NCBI GenBank assembly: GCA_017467845.1
Contig: JAFUKH010000080.1
Span: forward strand, 22,901 to 86,900
Length of the DNA stretch: 64,000 nt
Direction: 5' to 3'
Source of the DNA: Lachnospiraceae bacterium
GTDB taxonomy: Bacteria; Bacillota; Clostridia; Lachnospirales; Lachnospiraceae
The notes below the pieces were generated by a model. That model saw nothing but the letters and a program-made list of their open reading frames with translations. It ran no database searches and was not told where the DNA came from. The position numbers were made by a program, and so were the translations under genes. Positions within the stretch are counted from its first letter, which is position 1; every line of letters starts with the position of its first letter. Positions 32,583-42,261 of this stretch are shown here, one piece after another.

Positions 32583-33414
32583 TTCTCACAAATCCAATCA
32601 TCAGACCACCCTTTTCCGCATAGAAGCTGCAAAGGCCCATGGTCATCTCAATACGTACCTTAGCATCCTTAAACTCTGTAAGAATTGCCTCCTTTAGGGC
32701 ACTGGCTGCACCAAGATTATTACAATGATCTACAATCACCTGACCACCCTGATAACCCATCTTCTTCATAATCTGACAGATGCTGGCGATTGCCTTCTTC
32801 TCACCGCGGCACTTCTCCACCGGATGAATCTGCCCGTCCTCGCTTACGTCGCCAACCGCACGAATTCCAAGAAGTCCTGCAATAGCAGCAACTGTGGGCT
32901 TTACCCGTCCGTTATTTGCCAGATTCTTCATATTTTCCAAACAGAAAAGAAGTGCTGTGTTCTTCTCCTTATATGCATCCGTTTCCTTGCAAATGGTATC
33001 AAAATCCTTCTCTGCCTTGATTCCTTCATAAATCTTTTCAACCAAAAGCTTCATCTCCGGACCGGCAGAATAAGAATCCAATACATATACCTTCTTCTCA
33101 GGATTCTCCTCCATATACTGGGACGCAGCAGTCATTGCCGCATTATAGCTTCCGGATAAGGTACTGATAATGGTTACACAAAATACCTCATCAGCCCCTT
33201 CAAATGCAGCCAGATAATCTCCCACCCCCGGACAAGCAGTGCCGGACTTTCCTTTATAAGTACTTAAGGTCTCTGCCATATCAATTACATCCAGATTGGA
33301 ATCATCCACATATTCCTTATCAGCAGTTCTGATTACCAACGGAACAGATTGAAAATCTACGCCTTCGAAAGCTCTCATATTGGCAGCTGAATCCACAACA
33401 ATTTTTCTTTTCAT
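32578..33414 (-). CDS. DegV-family fatty-acid-binding protein
   Basis: DegV (FakB-like) proteins hold a fatty acid for phosphorylation by FakA kinases. The 278-residue protein starts MKRKIVVDSAANM; GGGG has proper spacing to ATG 33414, not to the upstream ATG. The strand-Asp-Ser start (VVDSAAN), the TACPGVGDYLAAF motif, TIISTLSGSYNAA and the C-terminal GLCSFYAEKGGLMIGF fit the family. No fakA is adjacent. The stop lies within the palindrome arm. Confidence 0.88.
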   Translation of the reverse strand: MKRKIVVDSAANMRAFEGVDFQSVPLVIRTADKEYVDDSNLDVIDMAETLSTYKGKSGTACPGVGDYLAAFEGADEVFCVTIISTLSGSYNAAMTAASQYMEENPEKKVYVLDSYSAGPEMKLLVEKIYEGIKAEKDFDTICKETDAYKEKNTALLFCLENMKNLANNGRVKPTVAAIAGLLGIRAVGDVSEDGQIHPVEKCRGEKKAIASICQIMKKMGYQGGQVIVDHCNNLGAASALKEAILTEFKDAKVRIEMTMGLCSFYAEKGGLMIGFVRN

Positions 33415-33516
33415 TACCATTTCCCCACGTTTTTCACAACTTTTTATATAGTTTCAAAAACTACATTTAAAAGTATGATAAATGAGATAACCGGTGATGT
33501 CAATAGTTACTTCACT

Positions 33517-34800
33517 TTATTTCTTATTCAGGGCATCCATTCCAAGATACCTTCCCCTTTCGCCAAGGTGTTCTTCAATACGAAGAAGCTGATTGTATTT
33601 TGCAACTCTCTCACTTCTGCATGGTGCTCCGGTCTTAATCTGGCCGGCATTGGTTGCCACTGCCAAATCTGCAATAAAAGAATCCTCTGTCTCGCCCGAC
33701 CTATGGGAAACCACCACGCGATATCCCGCTTTATGAGCCAGATGAATGGCCTCCATGGCTTCGCTGACCGTACCAATCTGATTTACCTTAATCAAAATAG
33801 CATTTCCGCAGCCCTCTTCAATACCTCTGGAAAGTCTTTCTGTATTGGTTACAAAAAGGTCGTCTCCCACCAGCTGCAGCTTATCCCCAAGCTCCCTTGT
33901 CAAATCATTCCAGCCCACAAAGTCATCCTGATCCAGACCATCTTCAATGGATACCAGCGGATATTTCTCACAAAGCTCTTTATAATAGGCAATCATAGCT
34001 TCGCTGTTGCGAACTACCACTTCCCCCTCAAATTTATACAGGGCAGATTCCCGGTTATACAGTTCAGAAGCTGCTGCATCCATGGCAAATACAAAGTCCT
34101 TCCCAACTACGTAACCACATCTCTTCACTGCCTTACTTAATATTTCAAATACCTCATCTGCATTCTTTAAATCCGGAGCAAAACCGCCTTCATCACCTAC
34201 AGCTACGGACATACCCTGTTCCTCCAAAAGCTCCTTTAAAGAATGATACACCTCAGTCCCCATACGCAGTGCTTCCGAAAAGCTTTCTGCACCTACCGGC
34301 ATAATCATAAACTCCTGAAAATCCAGACTATTATTGGCGTGTCTTCCACCGTTAATTACATTCATCATAGGAACCGGGAGCACGATACCACTTCTACTCT
34401 CCAAAAACTCATACACTTTCATATTCATAGCCCTTGCTGCCGCTTTTACACAGGCAATGGATACCGCTAAAATTGCATTGGCACCCAGTGCAGATTTATC
34501 CCTTGTTCCATCTGCTTCACACATCATCCGGTCAATGGCACTGATATTCGTTACATCCATACCATGAAGCAGCTCATTTATCACATGATTAATATTACTC
34601 ACTGCCTTAGTGACACCTTTTCCATGATAACGGCTTTTATCTCCGTCACGAAGCTCCAATGCCTCATGAATACCCGTAGATGCACCGCTGGGAACCATCG
34701 CCCTTGCCATAATACCATTTCTTAAATGTACCTCTGCCTCCACTGTCGGATTTCCCCTGGAATCTAAAATCTCTCGTCCGATAACCTTTTCAATTACCAT
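33517..34800 (-). CDS. eno: Enolase
   Basis: Enolase interconverts 2-phosphoglycerate and phosphoenolpyruvate in glycolysis. The 427-residue protein shows [17 protein letters not shown] at the N-terminus, the metal-binding [11 protein letters not shown], the catalytic lysine region [14 protein letters not shown] and the signature [16 protein letters not shown] with [20 protein letters not shown] cut at its usual place. AAGGAG precedes ATG 34800. It appears to be a single-gene unit. Confidence 0.97.
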   Translation of the reverse strand: MVIEKVIGREILDSRGNPTVEAEVHLRNGIMARAMVPSGASTGIHEALELRDGDKSRYHGKGVTKAVSNINHVINELLHGMDVTNISAIDRMMCEADGTRDKSALGANAILAVSIACVKAAARAMNMKVYEFLESRSGIVLPVPMMNVINGGRHANNSLDFQEFMIMPVGAESFSEALRMGTEVYHSLKELLEEQGMSVAVGDEGGFAPDLKNADEVFEILSKAVKRCGYVVGKDFVFAMDAAASELYNRESALYKFEGEVVVRNSEAMIAYYKELCEKYPLVSIEDGLDQDDFVGWNDLTRELGDKLQLVGDDLFVTNTERLSRGIEEGCGNAILIKVNQIGTVSEAMEAIHLAHKAGYRVVVSHRSGETEDSFIADLAVATNAGQIKTGAPCRSERVAKYNQLLRIEEHLGERGRYLGMDALNKK

Positions 34801-34821
34801 ATATCCCTATTCTCCTTCATC

Positions 34822-34862
34822 AAAAAATGCTTCTTAACAGAAACTGTCAAGAAGCATTTTTC
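34822..34862 (-). terminator. Terminator between the MATE gene and eno
   Basis: AAAAATGCTTCTT (from 34824) and AAGAAGCATTTTT (34849-34861) pair around a 13-base loop with T runs on both strands. It ends the MATE transcript on the minus strand. Confidence 0.85.
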
Positions 34863-34884
34863 CCATATACTATATGTTCTATTC

Positions 34885-36237
34885 TTATATCTTTATCTTG
34901 GTCCACTTGCCTTGCTTAAATCTTACAGACGCCATAACCAGTCTGGAACCCTGGTCAGCAATAACTCCCAGCCAGATACCTATGATTCCCCATTCCAGCA
35001 CATATCCGAAGAAATAAGAGCCCAGGCTCCGGCAGATGGTAACGCTGATGGTACTTGCAATTGCCGTGAACATGGTATCTCCCGCACCACGCAGGCATCC
35101 CATATAGATTACCTGAGAAATCTGTAACATTACAATGAAGGCAATTACATACATAATACCCGTTCCGATATCTACAATTGCAGGTTCCTTGAAGAATAAA
35201 CCAAAAAGCCATCTTCCTCCCAAAAGATAAAGTACAGCCAGCACTACTGAGATGCCCCCTCCCAGCATACGACAGATTTTGCCATACTCCTTCGCCAGTT
35301 CCTGATCCTTTGCGCCAAGGCTGTAGCCTATAAGAGCAACCGCAGCTGACTGCAGTCCGTCACCGAAGGAGAAGGATAAGTGCATTACATTCATTGCTAC
35401 CTGATGAGCCGCCATAGCATCCGTTCCCTGCCCTGCCGCCATCAGTGCCGTAAGCATAAATCCCACTCTCATAAAAAGCTGTTCAATAAAAATACTGTAA
35501 CCAACCTTTACAATATTCTTAAAAGCGGCGATTGTTGGAAGCAATTTATTTTTCCAAATATAAGTAATACTTACAAAATTATCTTCCTTCCGCACAGAGT
35601 AGATACTCATAAAGCATGCCACAACCGTTCCAAGCACAGTAGCAATCGCCGCCCCCCTAATCCCAAGCCTCGGGAAACCAAAATTACCTTCAATGAGCAG
35701 ATAGTTAAATATTACGTTTACTGTGTTGGATACCAAATTGGTACGCATGGTAATCTTCGTATTTCCCGCGCCACGCTGGGCGGCATTGATACCCATCTGG
35801 ATGCAGTTAAAAATCATACCCCCCATAATAATCTGATAATACGCTACCGCTGCATCATGGGTATCTGCATTGGAGCCACACCAGCGAATGATAGTATCCG
35901 CATTTAGTACCAGTACAGCACTGACAATAATTGCTGCACCGATTACAAAGCAGAGGAATGTTGAGAAAATCCGATTCGCACCTTCCTTATCCCTTTCTCC
36001 TCTACGCCTTGCAACCAACGCAGAAATGGAAACATTTCCTGCAAAAAATAAAGCAAGTCCAACCATTTTGGGCTGCGTAGTAAGTCCTACCGCTGCCACA
36101 TTTGATGCTCCCAGTCCGCTTACCATATAGGAATCCACAAGAGCAACCATTGCCACAAAAAAGGATTCTAAAATAGCAGGCCAGGCAATCTTTATAGCTC
36201 TTCTTACATGTTCTTTATCATAGGTCAAAAATTTCAT
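34885..36237 (-). CDS. MATE-family efflux transporter
   Basis: The start is taken at ATG 36237, since AGGAAG is too close to the upstream GTG. The 450-residue protein has 12 hydrophobic segments in two related halves, with family motifs such as ALVDSYMVSGLG in the first helix region, QMGINAAQRGAGNTK in the first half and YMGCLRGAGDTM in the second. MATE proteins export drugs or metabolites in exchange for Na+ or H+. It ends at a clear terminator and starts 32 bases after the ECF T component, so it may be at the end of that operon. The substrate is unknown. Confidence 0.93.
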   Translation of the reverse strand: MKFLTYDKEHVRRAIKIAWPAILESFFVAMVALVDSYMVSGLGASNVAAVGLTTQPKMVGLALFFAGNVSISALVARRRGERDKEGANRIFSTFLCFVIGAAIIVSAVLVLNADTIIRWCGSNADTHDAAVAYYQIIMGGMIFNCIQMGINAAQRGAGNTKITMRTNLVSNTVNVIFNYLLIEGNFGFPRLGIRGAAIATVLGTVVACFMSIYSVRKEDNFVSITYIWKNKLLPTIAAFKNIVKVGYSIFIEQLFMRVGFMLTALMAAGQGTDAMAAHQVAMNVMHLSFSFGDGLQSAAVALIGYSLGAKDQELAKEYGKICRMLGGGISVVLAVLYLLGGRWLFGLFFKEPAIVDIGTGIMYVIAFIVMLQISQVIYMGCLRGAGDTMFTAIASTISVTICRSLGSYFFGYVLEWGIIGIWLGVIADQGSRLVMASVRFKQGKWTKIKI

Positions 36238-36268
36238 CGTCTCAAACACTTCCTAATTCAAACTACAA

Positions 36269-37093
36269 TTAAAATGGATTGTAAAATCTGTTCCCATCAT
36301 AAAATGTGACAATAAGGGCAACTACAACAAATAAAACAGACACCCCTATGGTCAGATAGTCATTCCTTTGAAGCTTCTTACCGGAATACCAGGTTCTCTT
36401 TTTATACTTTCCGAAGCCTCTCAGCTCCATGGCATTACTTACTACATCAATCCGGTCCATACTGGAGAATATGAGTGGGAAAATAATAGCTGCCATGTTC
36501 TTAATACGCTGCATAAGCGGTGCTTTGGAGGACATTTCAATTCCCCGCGCCTCTTGGGCATGTTTAATGGCAGTGTAATCATCCTGCACATCCGGTATAT
36601 AACGAAGGGCAATTGCCACCGCATATCCGATATTATAGCTGATACCCACTCTGTTTAAGGAGGCAGCAAATTCACTGGGATTGGTAGTGACAATAAACAT
36701 AAACACCGCCGGAATCACCGTCAGATATTTAATCATAACATTAAACTCATAAAACAGCTGCTCATAGGTCAGTGTATACGGTCCAAACAAATGCACAATA
36801 GGCGTTGCTGAACCATAAATCTTTTCCCCTTGATTCGGCGAAAAGAAAAAGATTGCCAACAAATTAATCACCAGGAAAAACATTATAAACTTGAAAACAG
36901 TTCCTACCTGCTGCCATTTGGTCTTAGACATTGCAAATATCACCAGACTTAATACCAGCATCACCAAAAGCACTCTGGTATCATAAGAAAGCATGCTGGT
37001 CAGTGACCAGAGCAAAAAGAAAATCAGCTTCGTCACACCGCTCAACCGATGAATCCAAGTATCCTTTTCTTCATAAGATAATATCCTAGACAT
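36269..37093 (-). CDS. ECF transporter T component
   Basis: The start is ATG 37093 (MSRILSYEEKDTW) behind AAGGAG; the longer frame lies inside the ATPase gene. The 274-residue EcfT protein has about six hydrophobic segments and the coupling-helix motifs ALRYIPDVQDDYTAIKHAQEARG (ARG signature) and the second SNAMELRGFG. It links the ATPases to the substrate-binding S protein. It overlaps the ATPase gene by 8 bases. Confidence 0.92.
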   Translation of the reverse strand: MSRILSYEEKDTWIHRLSGVTKLIFFLLWSLTSMLSYDTRVLLVMLVLSLVIFAMSKTKWQQVGTVFKFIMFFLVINLLAIFFFSPNQGEKIYGSATPIVHLFGPYTLTYEQLFYEFNVMIKYLTVIPAVFMFIVTTNPSEFAASLNRVGISYNIGYAVAIALRYIPDVQDDYTAIKHAQEARGIEMSSKAPLMQRIKNMAAIIFPLIFSSMDRIDVVSNAMELRGFGKYKKRTWYSGKKLQRNDYLTIGVSVLFVVVALIVTFYDGNRFYNPF

Positions 37094-38810
37094 CTGCCAC
37101 TTTCTCCTTTCTGCGGGAGAGTCTGTCATAATAAATAAACTGCTCCACAAATTCGGAAGGAGTATCAATTCCACAACGTACTGCCAAATCGTACAGGGAA
37201 GTTTTCTTCAGACAAGCCTTATCCGCAATCTCTGCATCGGTCAGAACCTCTGACGGTGCCGCATCAATCAGAAGATGACCATCACAGATTACTACTGCCC
37301 TGTCCGTATATTCCAACATCAGATGCATGTCATGGGTAATCATAATAATGGTAATACCGTACTGCTCATTCACCTGCTTTAAAAATTCCATTATCTCCGT
37401 GTAATGACGATAATCCTGTCCCGCTGTAGGCTCGTCTAAAATAATTACATCCGGATTCATTACCAGAATGGAGGCAATGGTTACACGTTTCTTCTGACCA
37501 AAACTCAGTGCCGAAATGGGCCAGTTTCTGAAAGGATACAAGCCGCATGTCTTCAACGTTTTATACACCCTCTCCTTTACTTCTTCCTCAGGCACACCAC
37601 GAACCCTAAGTCCCAATGCCACTTCATCATAAATCATGGCCTTACTAATCATCTGATTGGGATTCTGCATTACAAGACCAATGCGCTCACCACGTTCCTT
37701 GATGGACTTGTCCGCCATATCTTCCCCATTTAAACGGATAGAACCATTCTCCGGGCTCATAAAGCCACAGATCAAATTGGAAAGTGTGGATTTCCCGGCA
37801 CCATTCTTTCCTACAATACTTATCATTTCCCCTTTGTTTACCGCAAAGTGAATATTCTCAAGCACCGGCTTTCCTTCCACATAGGCAAAATTTAAGTCCA
37901 GAATCTCCAAAGCCACATCCTTCTTTTTTTCTTTTCTTGGAAGAGGATGCTCCTTACACCACCGCTTTACTATCTCACGGTAGGGTACCAGATTCATAAG
38001 GGTAATATCCTCCGGCTCATCCTTGGCCTGCACATTACATCCGGCATGCTTCAGTGCCGTAATGTAAAGTGGCTCACGGATGCCTTCCTTCTCCAGAATA
38101 TCTCCTGCAAGCAGCTCATTAGGCGTCAAATCGGCCACAATCCGCCCCTCTCCCACTACCACAATCCGGTCTACTTTTCTGTAAAGCGCATCCTCAAGGC
38201 GATGCTCAATGATAATAATGGTTTTATTGTCATTCTTCTTAATATCATCGATTAAGGCAATTGCCTTCTTACCGGTTGCCGGGTCCAGATTGGCAAGAGG
38301 CTCATCAAAAAGAAGTATATCTACATCATCCACCATCACTCCCGCCATAGATACTCGCTGTTTCTGCCCTCCTGAAAGGGCACTGGGTGCCTGCCTAAGC
38401 AAGGACTTTACATCCACCATATCTGCAATTTTGTCCACTCGTTCAAACATTTCCTCTTGCAATACATTATCATTCTCCAGTGCAAAGGCGATATCCTCCG
38501 CTACCGTCAAACCGATAAACTGACCATCCGTATCCTGAAGCACTGTCCCTACCATTTTGGACAAACCAAAGATTCCCAGTTTCATGGGATCCTTGCCATT
38601 AATGCAGAGAGAGCCGGTAATATCTCCCTTATATGCAAAGGGGACCAATCCATTCAGACAGTGGGCAAGTGTAGACTTTCCCGAACCGGAAGGACCCACA
38701 ATCAAAACCTTTTCGCCGGAATAGATTGCCAGATTGATACCTTTAAGCGTCGGCTCCGTCTGAGAACGATATTTAAACGAAAAATCCTTAAATTCAATAA
38801 TTGGAGTCAT
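37086..38810 (-). CDS. Fused double ATPase of an ECF transporter
   Basis: The 574-residue protein joins two ABC ATPase domains, replacing separate EcfA and EcfA'. Domain 1 has GPSGSGKST, LSGGQKQRVSMAG and ILLFDEPLANLDP; domain 2 has GKNGAGKST, LSFGQKKRVTIAS and VIILDEPTAGQD. The second signature (LSFGQ) departs slightly from LSGGQ. It is followed by the T component and preceded, past a terminator, by a UPF0397 S component. Confidence 0.93.
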   Translation of the reverse strand: MTPIIEFKDFSFKYRSQTEPTLKGINLAIYSGEKVLIVGPSGSGKSTLAHCLNGLVPFAYKGDITGSLCINGKDPMKLGIFGLSKMVGTVLQDTDGQFIGLTVAEDIAFALENDNVLQEEMFERVDKIADMVDVKSLLRQAPSALSGGQKQRVSMAGVMVDDVDILLFDEPLANLDPATGKKAIALIDDIKKNDNKTIIIIEHRLEDALYRKVDRIVVVGEGRIVADLTPNELLAGDILEKEGIREPLYITALKHAGCNVQAKDEPEDITLMNLVPYREIVKRWCKEHPLPRKEKKKDVALEILDLNFAYVEGKPVLENIHFAVNKGEMISIVGKNGAGKSTLSNLICGFMSPENGSIRLNGEDMADKSIKERGERIGLVMQNPNQMISKAMIYDEVALGLRVRGVPEEEVKERVYKTLKTCGLYPFRNWPISALSFGQKKRVTIASILVMNPDVIILDEPTAGQDYRHYTEIMEFLKQVNEQYGITIIMITHDMHLMLEYTDRAVVICDGHLLIDAAPSEVLTDAEIADKACLKKTSLYDLAVRCGIDTPSEFVEQFIYYDRLSRRKEKVADV

Positions 38811-38863
38811 AGGAAACCTTTCTTCATAAATCTACATGTCTCTGAATAGTTTACCACAAAAAT

Positions 38864-38890
38864 AATGACTAGGACACGGGTCCTAGTCAT
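38864..38890 (-). terminator. Hairpin between S component and ATPase genes
   Basis: ATGACTAGGAC (38864-38874) and GTCCTAGTCAT (38880-38890) are perfect 11-base arms. On the minus strand TATTTTTG follows, on the plus strand CTTTTTT. Part of the transcription from the S gene probably stops here, giving more S component than ATPase. Confidence 0.85.
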
Positions 38891-38910
38891 CTTTTTTCAT
38901 TTCTTTTCAA

Positions 38911-39462
38911 TTAATCCTCTTTTGCAAGACTGGATGACTTTGCTCCAATCTTAGAATATCCAACAGCGATTAATGTACCAAGGATTCCTGCAATAATAAT
39001 ATTTCCGAGGAATGCCCAGAAGCCCTGTGCAAATACTTTATTTGCAGGCTCTGCATAAATAACAATATCCAGAAGCGGCGCAACCAAAATCCAAGCAACG
39101 GCATTAGCCACTACCTGTACCACATTGAAAAGTACAATCTGTTTTTTACCAAAGTCACCATCCTTGATAGCAAACTTAGCAGCAAACACACCCATTGCAA
39201 TACCGAATACTGCCTCCGGGAATACCCAGCTCCACCATACGCTGCCGTAGAACAGTGCATCACCTAAAGCATGTCCGATAAGACCAACAGCTCCGCCTAC
39301 GATAGGACCAAATACAGCCGCCATAAATGCTAAAAGTGCAGCTCTTGGCTGAAGTGCTGTGTTAGGAATAAATCCCAGCGGAATCTGTACCTCGGTAAGT
39401 GCCACGAAAAGCGCAGTACCAATACCAATTGCAACTACTTCTTTAATTCCGAATTTCTTCAT
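38911..39462 (-). CDS. UPF0397-family ECF S component
   Basis: The 183-residue membrane protein starts MKKFGIKEVVAIGIGTALF and has five or six hydrophobic segments. Phrases PLGFIPNTALQPRAALLAF, FGPIVGGAVGLIGHALGDALFYGSVWWSW (in two parts) match UPF0397. These are S components usually linked to vitamin or related uptake; some are annotated for riboflavin, but the substrate here is not shown by sequence. The ATPase and T component follow on the same strand. Confidence 0.88.
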   Translation of the reverse strand: MKKFGIKEVVAIGIGTALFVALTEVQIPLGFIPNTALQPRAALLAFMAAVFGPIVGGAVGLIGHALGDALFYGSVWWSWVFPEAVFGIAMGVFAAKFAIKDGDFGKKQIVLFNVVQVVANAVAWILVAPLLDIVIYAEPANKVFAQGFWAFLGNIIIAGILGTLIAVGYSKIGAKSSSLAKED

Positions 39463-39487
39463 GAAAATAACCCTCCCTCATTTGTTA

Positions 39488-39543
39488 AGAACCATTCATT
39501 CGCAAAAAAAAGACTGCGAAGCCGCGATTTTGCAAATGGTTCT
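39488..39543. repeat. Hairpin repeat in the leader of the S component gene
   Basis: AGAACCATT (39488-39496) pairs with AATGGTTCT (39535-39543), and CGCAAAA pairs with TTTTGC further inside, around GACTGCGAAGCCGC. Its design matches the hairpin at 21999-22055. It stands 26 bases before the S gene start, so it may affect its translation or mark an insertion. Confidence 0.6.
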
Positions 39544-39633
39544 GAATAATTATATGGTACTAAAGCACACAAAAATTGTCAATCAAAATCCTACAATATT
39601 AAAATTCATCTTTCTTTTTCCAAAAATCTCCTA

Positions 39634-39662
39634 TTGTATAAATGTTACAAAATTGTTACAAT
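39634..39662 (+). promoter_or_regulatory. Promoter of the 23-aa peptide gene
   Basis: TTGTAT (39634-39639) and TACAAT (39657-39662) are 17 bases apart. Transcription would start near 39669, 40 bases before the ATG. Confidence 0.7.
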
Positions 39663-39708
39663 CCATTTGTACTTAGCTAAGACAAATAAAAATAAGGAGG
39701 ACGAAACT

Positions 39709-39780
39709 ATGTTTTTCATTTTCAATAGCTGTTCCGAGTTATTTAATACTCTTTGCAATTTATTTAACTTTGGTTGCTAG
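39709..39780 (+). CDS. 23-aa Cys-rich hydrophobic peptide (unannotated small gene)
   Basis: The frame runs ATG 39709 to TAG 39778-39780. It encodes 23 residues starting MFFIFNSCSELF and ending NLFNFGC: seven Phe, three Cys and four Asn. AAGGAGG stands 8 bases before the ATG, a promoter lies upstream and a textbook terminator begins 6 bases after the stop, so all parts of a gene are present. It lies opposite to its neighbours (ECF S gene and methyltransferase, both minus). There is no signal-peptide charge pattern. It could be a membrane-acting peptide, a leader peptide or a signalling peptide. The family is not recognised. Confidence 0.7.
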   Translation: MFFIFNSCSELFNTLCNLFNFGC

Positions 39781-39786
39781 TGTCTT

Positions 39787-39818
39787 TACCCCGGCTCTAT
39801 GCCGGGGTATCTTTTTTT
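39787..39818 (+). terminator. Terminator of the 23-aa peptide gene
   Basis: TACCCCGGC (39787-39795) and GCCGGGGTA (39801-39809) are perfect arms around TCTAT, followed by TCTTTTTTT. Confidence 0.95.
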
Positions 39819-39832
39819 CACCTCAACCATTT

Positions 39833-40504
39833 TCATGCTCTGCAGACCTTGAGTGTGTATGTGGCTCCCCAACTGTTTAAGATTTCCACCCTTGCAAATC
39901 CTGCTTCCAACAATGCTTCTTGCTCGTGCTGAACTGTCAGCGGTGTATCATAATGATAAAACTCATCATCTGAAATACCCTGTTCCTTCTTTAATCGAAG
40001 CAGTTCTCCACGAAAGAACCTCTCCTGTTCCTCCAATTCTGCAAAATAATCTGTCAGAATAAAATATCCATCCGGTTTTAAAGCGTTACACAGCTTCTTA
40101 TAAAGTGGTAATTTCTCATCTTTTGTGAAATGATGAAGAGACTCTACAGAAACTGCCGCATCATATATTTCCTCTCCAAATGGCACATCAAAATATGAAC
40201 CACAAATAAGACTCAGCTCTTTATCCGAAAATTTCTCCTTCAAAGCCTCCAACATCCCTTGGGATAAATCAATACCGGTTACTTTTACTGAAGGATTTGC
40301 TCTAAAATAATACTCCAGCTCCAGACCCGTTCCACACCCCAGATCAAGCACCTCAGCATTCTTTTGCTCCGGCAGACAACCTGCCGTATATGGATAAAAC
40401 TCCCGTGCCCCCTCAATGGTATTAAGCATGTGCTCATCATAACCATCCAATCTATTTTCAAAAAATACATCCATCTTCTCTAACATAAGCTTCACCCTGT
40501 TCAT
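39833..40504 (-). CDS. SAM-dependent methyltransferase (class I)
   Basis: The 223-residue protein has the SAM-binding motif VLDLGCGTGLELEYY (about residues 53-67), motif II VTGIDLSQGML, and a post-motif Asp region (DAAVSVESLHHF). Its start overlaps the stop of the upstream gene by 4 bases (ATGA); an in-frame ATG at 40486 is an alternative. It follows the homocysteine methyltransferase/MTHFR gene, but the substrate cannot be told. UbiE/small-molecule type is likely from length. Confidence 0.88.
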   Translation of the reverse strand: MNRVKLMLEKMDVFFENRLDGYDEHMLNTIEGAREFYPYTAGCLPEQKNAEVLDLGCGTGLELEYYFRANPSVKVTGIDLSQGMLEALKEKFSDKELSLICGSYFDVPFGEEIYDAAVSVESLHHFTKDEKLPLYKKLCNALKPDGYFILTDYFAELEEQERFFRGELLRLKKEQGISDDEFYHYDTPLTVQHEQEALLEAGFARVEILNSWGATYTLKVCRA

Positions 40505-42261
40505 TCATCCTTCAAAATCTTCTCCAACATACTCACTCTATTAAACGGGAAGGAGAAATAATATCCATCTGCAAAATCAGCCGTAAGTGCCATCATCTCT
40601 TTCGCAAGTGTGATACCTGCCCGTTCACCTTCCTCCCTTGTCATATCTTCCCGGTAACGTGACAGCACCTCTTCCGTTACATCAATCCCCGTCATCTCAT
40701 TCTTCATAAAGGTAGCATTTTTCAGACTGACAAAGGGCATGATTCCACAGAGAATACGGGCCCCGGTCTCTTCCTTAATTCTTCGAACCCGCTCTACTCC
40801 TTCTTTTGTGGAAATGGGCTGCGTTAAGAAAAAGGATGCCCCGGCTTCCATCTTTTTCTTCACTCGTCCAATCTCTACCTCCAGATTTAGGCGTCCCTGA
40901 TTAATGGCACCTCCGTAGCAAATAGGGCTCTCCGAAAATTGCTCCCCGTTCATATCATGCATAATGCGCATCAATCCCACAGAATCAAAATTGAATACGC
41001 TCTTTATACTACTGCGCATCAGCGAGGGAATAGGATCACCGGTAATCACCAGGAAATTATGTATATGGTTAATATGTGCCCCTAAAAGCTGGGAACGCAT
41101 GGCAATGGCATTCTTATCACGACAACATACATGGGGCATTACACACATCCCCGTTTCCCTTGCTACCTTTTCTGCCATCAAAACAGAATCCGCACGGGTT
41201 CTGCCCGACGGAGAATCCGGGAAGGTAAGCACATCCACTCCGCTCTTTAATAGCAAATGCGCTGCATCCATCAGCTTTTCATCATCACTTCCAAGAGGTG
41301 GTGCCAGCTCTACTGCAATCAATTTCTTTCCTTCTTTTCCGGCAAAAAAGGAATGGTCCTGCTTCTCTACAAGAATCCGCTCAGATGCCTTGTCCGATTC
41401 TCTTTTCTCCGGCTGTGCAAAGGAAAGCTTCTCTTTCATTCTGCGGATATATTCCGGTGTTGTACCGCAGCAGCCACCTATCATATCTGCACCTGCTACC
41501 GCAATGTCTCCGGTTTTGGCCACGAAGTAATCCATATTTTTATTATCAAAAATCATGCGGTTACTGACAATCTGAGGATATCCGGCATTGGGTAATGCAG
41601 TCAGAAATTTCTTTCCTGAAAGGGACAGACTCTTTATAATCTTCTGCATATGTGCCGGTCCTACACCACAGTTAAATCCTATAGCATTCACCTCCGGCAT
41701 TGCCTCCGCCTGCCCTGCCAATGTGCGGGCACTTAAGCCGGAATTACTATAGCCAAACTGATTAACTGAAAACTGCAAAATAACAAAAGCCTTGTTCCCG
41801 ATATATTGCACAGCTTCTCTGATATCTTCCAAATCAGAAAAAGTTTCAAATACAAAAATCTCCGCACCTTCCTCCAAAAAGGTTTTGCATATTTCTAAAT
41901 ATTCTCTACATGCCCGTTCTCTGTCTGCTTGACTTTCACAGTGTATCTGTCCGATATCCGCCGCTACATATACATCCCTGCCGACTGCCGCCGCCCGGGC
42001 AAGCCTATATCCTTGCCGAATATGTTCAAGCACCTCCGGCAAAGCCATTTTCATGGTCACCGTATTGCATGCAAAGGTATTAGTTCGAATCAGCTGTGCC
42101 CCCGCTTCCAGATACTGCTCATGAATCTCCTTTACCCGCTCCGGGTGTAATATATTGGCAAGCTCCGGCAATTCCTCCGTATCATAAAGCTGTCCATAAT
42201 AAGTTCCAAATGCCCCGTCAAATAAAAGCTTCTGCTGCTGTAATCGATTCTCTATTGTCAT
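40501..42261 (-). CDS. Bifunctional homocysteine S-methyltransferase / methylenetetrahydrofolate reductase
   Basis: The start is ATG 42261 (MTIENRLQQQ) behind GGAGAG, for 586 residues. The first half is a homocysteine methyltransferase barrel: FDGAFGTYYG, the zinc site GFNCGVGP and GGCCGTTPEYI (Cys triad). The second half, about 300-586, is a MetF-like FAD/folate barrel (KLIAVELAPPLG, VLTFPDSPSG, FLVITGDPIP, FFLTQPISTKEG). Together they can make 5-methyl-THF and pass a methyl group for methionine. This fusion is known in Firmicutes (YitJ type). A cobalamin domain is absent. No SAM riboswitch is visible in the short leader. Confidence 0.93.
   Translation of the reverse strand: MTIENRLQQQKLLFDGAFGTYYGQLYDTEELPELANILHPERVKEIHEQYLEAGAQLIRTNTFACNTVTMKMALPEVLEHIRQGYRLARAAAVGRDVYVAADIGQIHCESQADRERACREYLEICKTFLEEGAEIFVFETFSDLEDIREAVQYIGNKAFVILQFSVNQFGYSNSGLSARTLAGQAEAMPEVNAIGFNCGVGPAHMQKIIKSLSLSGKKFLTALPNAGYPQIVSNRMIFDNKNMDYFVAKTGDIAVAGADMIGGCCGTTPEYIRRMKEKLSFAQPEKRESDKASERILVEKQDHSFFAGKEGKKLIAVELAPPLGSDDEKLMDAAHLLLKSGVDVLTFPDSPSGRTRADSVLMAEKVARETGMCVMPHVCCRDKNAIAMRSQLLGAHINHIHNFLVITGDPIPSLMRSSIKSVFNFDSVGLMRIMHDMNGEQFSESPICYGGAINQGRLNLEVEIGRVKKKMEAGASFFLTQPISTKEGVERVRRIKEETGARILCGIMPFVSLKNATFMKNEMTGIDVTEEVLSRYREDMTREEGERAGITLAKEMMALTADFADGYYFSFPFNRVSMLEKILKDE

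Noticed and set aside
31924-32663. Several short ORFs inside the giant palindrome
   Set aside because: They arise on both arms by symmetry, lack ribosome sites and family features, and cross the hairpin centre.
39463-39600. Vitamin riboswitch before the ECF S gene
   Set aside because: Only a single long hairpin is visible; no multi-helix junction or conserved riboflavin, thiamine or cobalamin elements were found.
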